In this document: one piece after another, positions 8,090 through 13,020 of the stretch
Layout: each line of letters begins with the position of its first letter
Numbering within the stretch: the stretch's first letter is position 1
NCBI GenBank assembly: GCA_036939975.1
Contig: JALLPB010000778.1
Location: 1 to 13,020 of the forward strand
Origin: Cyclostephanos tholiformis
Lineage: Eukaryota; Bacillariophyta; Thalassiosirophyceae; Thalassiosirales; Thalassiosiraceae
Direction: 5' to 3'
Length of the DNA: 13,020 nucleotides
Notes under the pieces: generated by a model
The model's input: the letters and a program-made list of their open reading frames with translations, nothing else
Databases searched by the model: none
Told to the model about the DNA's origin: nothing
Position numbers and translations under genes: made by a program

Positions 8090-8818
8090 ATGACGAGTAA
8101 GCACCCAGCGGGGGACTCGCGATTGTTGGCTTCTTTGGGGCCTTCTGATCTCATCGAGTATGGGCCACCAGCATTGCGGCGTACTACAGCGTCTTCATTT
8201 GATGTGTCAAGTGAGAACAGTAATTTTCAAGACCTTTCTTCTTCTACCTCACTCACGAGATCTATTCTTAGGCCGAGGATCAACCGCAGGAGCCTCTTTA
8301 CAGAAGGAGTAGAATCTACAAACTTGAGCAGTTTGGGTGCTGAAGCAAAAGCATCGCCGCTGTTGCCTGAGTGTGGCCTTTCGGAGCTTTTTGGGAATGA
8401 AAACATATCTTCTGCGAATGAGCGTGATGAAATGAGAATCAACCGAAGGAGCCCCTTTATAGAAGAAGCTGATTCTGCCATCTTGAGCAGTTTGTATGTT
8501 GAAGCAAACACATCGCCGCTGGTGCCTAGTGGAGGCCTTGCTGAGCTCACCGGGGATGAAAACCCCTTGTCTGCAAATTTGCGTGATGAAGCGAGCCCAT
8601 CCAGTCAGTCCCGCTCATCATTTCAAAATCGATGTCCATCTCCCACATTCACGAGAAACAGCACCAGACGACTCTTTTTGGATATCAGACCAAGGATCAG
8701 CTGGAGAAGTAGCCTCTCTCCAGACAGTGCCGATTCTAACTTCATGGCTTTGCCCTCCTCACCAATCGTTATGGTCAAATCCTCCCCAGTGTCTATCGCA
8801 AGTCAATGGTTCCATTAA
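8090..8818 (+). CDS. Ser-Pro-rich protein with RRLF cyclin-docking-like motif and 53-aa repeats
   Basis: I recognise no named family. The 242-residue single-exon frame is Ser-rich and looks disordered. Two tandem copies of a 53-residue unit occupy 63-115 and 116-168, each opening with RINRRS and sharing LSSL and a SANxRDE end. A short degenerate third start (RISWRS) is at 202. Residues 193-196 read RRLF, and repeat 1 holds RRSLF (66-70). Both fit the RxL docking motif that binds the hydrophobic patch of cyclins in proteins such as p21 and p107. Eight Ser-Pro dipeptides (S89, 121, 142, 169, 184, 210, 224, 232) are minimal CDK phosphorylation sites, though none has the full S/T-P-x-K/R form. 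With a cyclin gene head to head, a CDK substrate or inhibitor is an attractive guess. RxL motifs are short and arise by chance, so the function stays open. The start is simply the first ATG. Confidence 0.6.
   Translation: MTSKHPAGDSRLLASLGPSDLIEYGPPALRRTTASSFDVSSENSNFQDLSSSTSLTRSILRPRINRRSLFTEGVESTNLSSLGAEAKASPLLPECGLSELFGNENISSANERDEMRINRRSPFIEEADSAILSSLYVEANTSPLVPSGGLAELTGDENPLSANLRDEASPSSQSRSSFQNRCPSPTFTRNSTRRLFLDIRPRISWRSSLSPDSADSNFMALPSSPIVMVKSSPVSIASQWFH
8276..8593 (+). repeat. Two tandem 159-bp coding repeats
   Basis: Copies at 8276-8434 and 8435-8593 keep the frame and are clearly similar in DNA as well as protein (for example ATCAACCG, TTGAGCAGTTTG, CATCGCCGCTG). There is no net indel between them. 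They have drifted at many positions, so the duplication is not very recent. Confidence 0.85.
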
Positions 8819-8928
8819 ATCCTCACCGCCATGTATACTCATGACGTGCACAACACAACGACTAGGGAAAACCCACAATTCATATTGTAAATGTAACTGA
8901 TCACTCCGTTAATATATGACAGCTTTAT

Positions 8929-11375
8929 TTACACCCTGTTAAAGAGATGTTCCCTTACGAACTCGAAGAGTCCCAATTTCTCTAATCCTTGCTCCAATAT
9001 CAACGTTCCAGCCGCCTTGTATAGACTTCCCAGAGGAATCTTGCCCAGGGGCACCATTGGTCGCACAGTCAACGGTCTTGGTGGATCCTCCACGCCGTAC
9101 CGATTAGTCCACGCCATCAGGGCGGGCAGGATCATGAAGAGGACGCTAGACCCGAATATTCCGGTATAATCGACGATCTGATAGTTGTCGACGTCGTAAA
9201 GTTCCGTCGAAGGGTATCCCAGCGCGATCGATACGATGGCGGGCGGCAACAACGTAAGCAGGGCGACGTTCCACTTGTCCTTGTCAGCGTCCGCGGGACT
9301 CAACCGCGGGATCGCCTTCCCGATGGCGTCGTTGAACTCGTTCACGAATCCGAGGACGACACCGACGAGGCTCGTTGTCACCGCCATTTCGGACACGACG
9401 GCTATCGACGACGATAGCGACGGTTCGATATGCGTCGTATCCAACGAGGATGGGAGAGACGATGTCGTCGCGACCGCGGCGGATGCGATCGAGGATGCCA
9501 TTGTCGAGCCCCCATCCGCGCCCGCGCCACCGAAGACGTTCCCGAGTATCATGGCATTCCACGTCAGGTACATTATCAGAGCCGTCGTCGATCCTGTGTC
9601 CGTTACGACATTGAAGGGGGGGAGGGGGGGGGAGGGGGGGGGGGGGGGGGGGGGGGACGATTGGTCGTCAGCGGACGGAAGGTATGGTTGTCGAGAAACG
9701 GAATGAATGTGGATGTATATATGTACTAACCAAGGACGATGGCCCACGTGATCTTGTCCTTGTCCCCCTCGAGGTCGTACACGACACGCGGCACCACGCC
9801 GTGGTACGTCCAACCCATGAATAATAACGGGAAGGCGTTCAATACCACCTCGGGATGCTGATTCGTCGACGCGAAAAGAGACGACAGATCGGTCGTGGGC
9901 GCTCCGATCAAAATCGCAACAACGAACGCGACGAGAGTCGTCGGGACGAGAAAATTCGTAATCACGGATTGGACCGCGTTGTACCTGGACGCAAGGGAAA
10001 GGAGGGCGCCGGTCCCGGCGACGAATAAAGCACGTCCGAGTAGCAGCGAGGGGGGGGGCACGATGACCCCCCCTCCCCCGACGAGCGTCGTAGCCGTCTC
10101 CGTCGTTGACGACGAGGAAGTGGCGGACGTCATCGCGTCCGCCAATAACTTCGACAGTCGATCCCCCCCCTCGCCGAGGTAAACACCGACGACTAGGTAA
10201 CTAACGACGAGGAAGCCAACGCCCGCTACCTTCCCTCCCATATCGCCCAGGTGGGATGTGTACAATTCCAGCAGTCCGACGTTGCGCGCCTTGCCCGTCT
10301 CGCCGTATCGGTTGATAAGCAATTCCGAAGTTAACAATGCCGTCATGGTCATGTATGCCCAAGCGACGATCGATGCTAGTATGCCCGGTAGGTATCCCGA
10401 CGGATATATCGCGCATGGAAGGAATAGCAATCCGCATCCGAGGGACGTTCCGCACAACAATACCGACGAGGAGAGCACGTCGTTGTTAGTCGAACGACGC
10501 GCGGTAACGACGACCTCGACGACTCCGTCGTTTTCGTCCGTTCCCCCCGAAGATGACGATGACGTCGACGGCGTCCTCCTCCTGATCGCGGCGACGTCGT
10601 ATTGTATATTCGAGAATAGGTTCGGTACGTTCCCGTTGAGGTATTCGGGGGGTGACGTCATACGCGACTCGTCGATCTTACCGACCTTGTCGACGATCTT
10701 CTTGAGTATGGGAGGGAGGCTCCTCGTGCTACTACTCGACGAATCATCATCATTGGACGTTAGCGTCGTAATCGTCGCAATCGTCGATGTCGTCGATGGA
10801 CCAACGGCGACGACGACGTTTCCTGCCAACGTGGCGTTGTAGTCATCGTGTTCGATGATTACGGCCGCCGCCGCCGCCAACGACGATGTCACCAGGGTGG
10901 TAGTGGCAGATGGGGAGGCGGAGGAGGAGGTGTCGTTGTGCCCCACGTCCGAGGAGGGTCTCGTCGCCTGATCCAGGAAGTAGGGGGTGTTGGTAGCCAT
11001 CCATCTCCCGGCGGCGATGGAGGCCGACCTTCTTCCCGCAGATGATGACGACGACGACGTATACGACCACGACGATGGGAGATTCGTTCGCCGCGACATC
11101 GTGGCGGTGGTGGCGGGAGGTCCGAGCGCGAACGCCTCAACGAACGCAGGTATCCCAGCCGTTGCCGATAATAGGAGGCAGACCATGATTGCGGACGCGG
11201 CGCCGTTGTTGACCCGCCGCCGTCGATTGCGACGACAGCGATGATCGTTGTTGGCATCGTCGTGGCGGTCGTCGTCATTGTCGTTTTTACTACTTTTATT
11301 ATCAGTATTATTATCGGGGGCCGTTCCGGCGGACAATTTTTCACCTCGTGGAGGAGGTTGTTGGATAACTTTCAT
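8929..11375 (-). CDS. Plastid aromatic amino acid permease (Trp/Tyr permease family), two exons
   Basis: A membrane transporter of the tryptophan/tyrosine permease (HAAAP) family, likely moving aromatic amino acids across a plastid envelope membrane. Exons 11375-9731 and 9593-8929 give 769 codons plus stop; the 137-bp intron splits a Gly codon (G|GA). The transmembrane core starts at about residue 301: VLLCGTSLGCGLLFLPCAIYP, further hydrophobic segments near 331-355, 384-400, 446-462 and 471-491, then the family-like NAFPLLFMGWTYHGVVPRVV (513-532) and, across the splice, ALIMYLTWNAMILGNVF. The last segments are near 618-634, 656-674 and 690-710. Before the core is about 300 residues of Ser/Thr-rich, poorly conserved sequence. 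A hydrophobic signal peptide at 64-81 (MVCLLLSATAGIPAFVEA) precedes FALGP, as in the diatom bipartite plastid-targeting leader, so Met64 (codon at 11186) may be the real start. The exact substrate cannot be read from sequence. Confidence 0.85.
9594..9730 (-). other. Permease intron with a 23-base C homopolymer
   Basis: Donor GTTAGT at 9730 and acceptor ACACAG at 9599-9594. On the coding strand the intron holds C23, T, C9, T, C7 (G runs on the + strand at 9634-9656, 9624-9632 and 9616-9622) just before the acceptor. This makes an extreme polypyrimidine tract. Splicing here joins VLG to STTALIMY, as expected in the family. Confidence 0.8.
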
Positions 11376-11878
11376 TCTTTCGGCGATATTCTATTTTTTT
11401 CCCCTGAAGCTGTTGATCAATCACACTTTCTTTTATGAGTGTTGGAGTTTGATATTTTCCACAATGTATGAGGCGGATGACCGACTTCCATGGTCAGAAT
11501 CTTCTTCCCCGTCGCGTACCCTCGGCACTCGGCAGCAGCTTGCCGCCCGCCCGCCCCCCCCCGCACTGCGTCATCTCTGCGTTGGAGGCAAAAATCAAAA
11601 ATTGTCGAATCTCTCTCTCTATTTTTTTATGGTATCGTAGGGTACGTATAAAATTACCTTCTACTTACCTCGCACACTCTTTTTTGTGGCGGGAACGATT
11701 GAAAACTCGAGTCGAATGTACCGATCCTATCGTATCGTACTCTGGTGTATTGTATCCCACGTCATCGTACCATAATATGTACGGTATATTTCGTACCGGT
11801 ACGACTATTTTTTTGTCTACCTCCGTCCGGTCGGTAACCATAATTACTTTTTTTTGGCCTTTTTACTTCTTGCGCATC
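11376..11878. promoter_or_regulatory. Divergent promoter region, permease / PSF2
   Basis: 503 bp with no gene of its own. The PSF2 frame stays open upstream to 11468, but that extension has no GINS content. A C-rich run lies near 11550-11567, a TC repeat and a T7 run at 11608-11628, and from 11640 on there are several TCGTA/GTAC words. These include TCGTAC at 11735 and 11765 and the perfect 14-bp palindrome TCGTACCGGTACGA at 11791-11804, 75 bp before the PSF2 ATG. The palindrome could bind a dimeric factor; no known site is assigned. Confidence 0.5.
11791..11804. promoter_or_regulatory. 14-bp perfect palindrome upstream of PSF2
   Basis: TCGTACCGGTACGA equals its own reverse complement. Its half-site TCGTAC recurs at 11735 and 11765. 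A regulatory role is inference from symmetry, repetition and position only. Confidence 0.4.
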
Positions 11879-12973
11879 ATGGCAGCAGCGACGACCAGCG
11901 GCGGCAATGCACCCTCCGGGGGTGGTGGCGGCGGCGGTACCAACGGTGCTTCCGGTTTCCTCCCCCCCACGATATCGTTCTTCGGCAATGCCGGTCTCTC
12001 CACGTCCCGGGCATTGGCATCCTCGTCGTTCCTCGCGGGGGACGAGTCCATAGTCATCATACCGTCGTTCAGCCTCCCCGTGCCGCTGGAACTAACGTCC
12101 GGATCGTACGGACCGTTCCGCGCGGGCATGGACGCCATCGTGCCGCTTTGGCTCGCGACGATGTTGCGTCGGAGGAAGCTGGCTAGGATCGTGCCGCCGA
12201 ATTGGATGGACGTCGACGTGCTGCGGGAGGTGCTGCGATTCGAGCGCGACAGGGGGGAGGCGAGCTTCAGTCCGTTGCTACCGTATCGACACGCGGAGAT
12301 ATCCCGCGCGATACTATCCGCGACAGGATCCGCCGGATCGAGCCTCGGGGATGGAGGCGACGGGGGGCGGGAGGTACCGAATGCCGACATGATCAGGCTG
12401 TTATTGGAGGACATCGCCGCGGTACGCATGGACAAGATACGGCGTAACGTGCATCAGCTTAGCTCGTCGACGTTGGGCACGCGAGGCCCCACCGAAATCG
12501 TCATCGACGTTACGAACATCGGATCGCTGGAAATGCACGCCATAAAGCCTTTCGTGTTGGAATCGTTTAGATTGCATCGGGAATTGTCGGGGAAGGGATC
12601 GTCGTACTCGCGCGACGTGGAATCGGATATCAATGCCAGCGGCAACGGTAATACTAATAACTCTTCATCGTCGACGTCGTCGGGGGGGGCGTCGGGGAGG
12701 AACTCCGCCACCACCACCACCACCACCAACATCAGGGGGGGGGGGAGACTGAGGCAATCTAGGCTGCGGGCGACGAGGGAGGGCAGCGAGGATGCGGACG
12801 AGAAAGGGGGAGGTGATGATATTGGGGAAGGAGAGGACGAACTCGCCGATGAAGGGGAGCTGATGGAACCACGACCGTTGGAGGAGATCGAAGACGACGA
12901 CAATGAGGGGGGAATGATGGCGGAGGAACGTGGTATCGATGCTGGTCGATCCAGGTTGAGGCGTCATCGATAG
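11879..12973 (+). CDS. PSF2: DNA replication complex GINS subunit PSF2 with long disordered tails
   Basis: PSF2 is one of the four GINS subunits, which join CDC45 and MCM2-7 to form the replicative helicase in the nucleus. The single-exon frame gives 364 residues, against roughly 185-200 in animals and yeast. A Gly-rich tail fills 1-48. The conserved core starts at FLAGDESIVIIPSFSLP (51-67), then GPFRAGMDAIVPLWLATMLRRR (78-99), PPNWMDVDVLREVLRFER (106-123) and the helix DMIRLLLEDIAAVRMDKIRRNV (170-191). It ends with the late helix EMHAIKPFVLESFRLH (218-233). From 240 on there is a Ser/Asn/Thr-rich linker and then an acidic tail (301-350) closing in RSRLRRHR. The ATG at 11879 is chosen because upstream codons in frame have no GINS similarity. 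An 11-base G run (12735-12745) sits inside the tail, so the frame beyond it depends on that count being right. Confidence 0.9.
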   Translation: MAAATTSGGNAPSGGGGGGGTNGASGFLPPTISFFGNAGLSTSRALASSSFLAGDESIVIIPSFSLPVPLELTSGSYGPFRAGMDAIVPLWLATMLRRRKLARIVPPNWMDVDVLREVLRFERDRGEASFSPLLPYRHAEISRAILSATGSAGSSLGDGGDGGREVPNADMIRLLLEDIAAVRMDKIRRNVHQLSSSTLGTRGPTEIVIDVTNIGSLEMHAIKPFVLESFRLHRELSGKGSSYSRDVESDINASGNGNTNNSSSSTSSGGASGRNSATTTTTTNIRGGGRLRQSRLRATREGSEDADEKGGGDDIGEGEDELADEGELMEPRPLEEIEDDDNEGGMMAEERGIDAGRSRLRRHR

Positions 12974-12989
12974 GAAAGTTATACATCCA

Positions 12990-13008
12990 GGGGGGGGGGG
13001 GGGGGGGG
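12990..13008. repeat. 19-base poly(G) tract
   Basis: G19 just 16 bp after the PSF2 stop. Together with the C23 intron tract it shows that long G/C homopolymers are common here. The exact length is error-prone in most sequencing methods. Confidence 0.9.
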
Positions 13009-13020
13009 AGAGGTCCGGCC

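Noticed and set aside
10258..10842. 194-codon + strand open frame opposite the permease
   Set aside because: Antisense shadow of permease exon 1, whose membrane-protein content on the - strand is clear.
11468..11878. N-terminal extension of PSF2 by 137 codons
   Set aside because: The frame is open, but the residues look like translated promoter DNA and the GINS core begins 50 residues after the ATG at 11879.
12454..12903. 149-codon - strand open frame opposite PSF2
   Set aside because: Ser/Pro-rich antisense of the low-complexity PSF2 tail and helices; no independent support.

Overview
This window looks like nuclear DNA from a photosynthetic stramenopile, most likely a diatom. Four things point there: short GT-AG introns (69-137 bp) with CTAAC-type branch points, a cyclin of the kind that is expanded in diatoms, a plastid-targeted permease with an Ala-Phe signal-peptide junction as in the diatom ASAFAP motif, and protein families that are otherwise ordinary for eukaryotes. 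The species cannot be told from sequence alone.

Layout. (1) Positions 1 to about 2775 hold the right part of a decayed Tc1/mariner-type DNA transposon. A spliced companion gene on the + strand (58-1191) carries cysteine clusters and a basic nuclear-localisation-like motif. It faces, tail to tail, a DD34E transposase on the - strand (2409-1288). Each reading frame is broken by exactly one stop codon. A 72-bp array of 11-bp units (2700-2771) lies where the element's end is expected; the other end is outside the window. (2) 2772-3167 is the C-rich leader and promoter of a double-length tyrosyl-tRNA synthetase gene (3168-5777). (3) 6107-7320 on the - strand is a five-exon cyclin gene, reconstructed here to 294 residues. 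It is divergent from a single-exon gene (8090-8818) for a Ser-Pro-rich protein with an RRLF motif of the cyclin-docking type and a 53-residue tandem repeat. (4) 8929-11375 on the - strand is a two-exon aromatic amino acid permease (769 residues) with a bipartite plastid-targeting leader. It is divergent from PSF2 (11879-12973), a subunit of the GINS replication complex.

How the genes relate. TyrRS, cyclin, PSF2 and the permease are household genes for translation, cell cycle, replication and plastid amino acid transport. They look like chance neighbours, apart from the cyclin/RRLF-protein pair, which share a 769-bp head-to-head spacer and could be functionally linked. TyrRS, permease and PSF2 are GC-rich with long G or C runs and have no or one intron. 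The cyclin and RRLF genes between them are visibly AT-richer.

The best candidates for something little described are the two-gene transposon with its Cys-rich partner and 11-bp array, and the possible cyclin-docking protein beside a cyclin. Both rest on reading the sequence by eye; no database search was possible.
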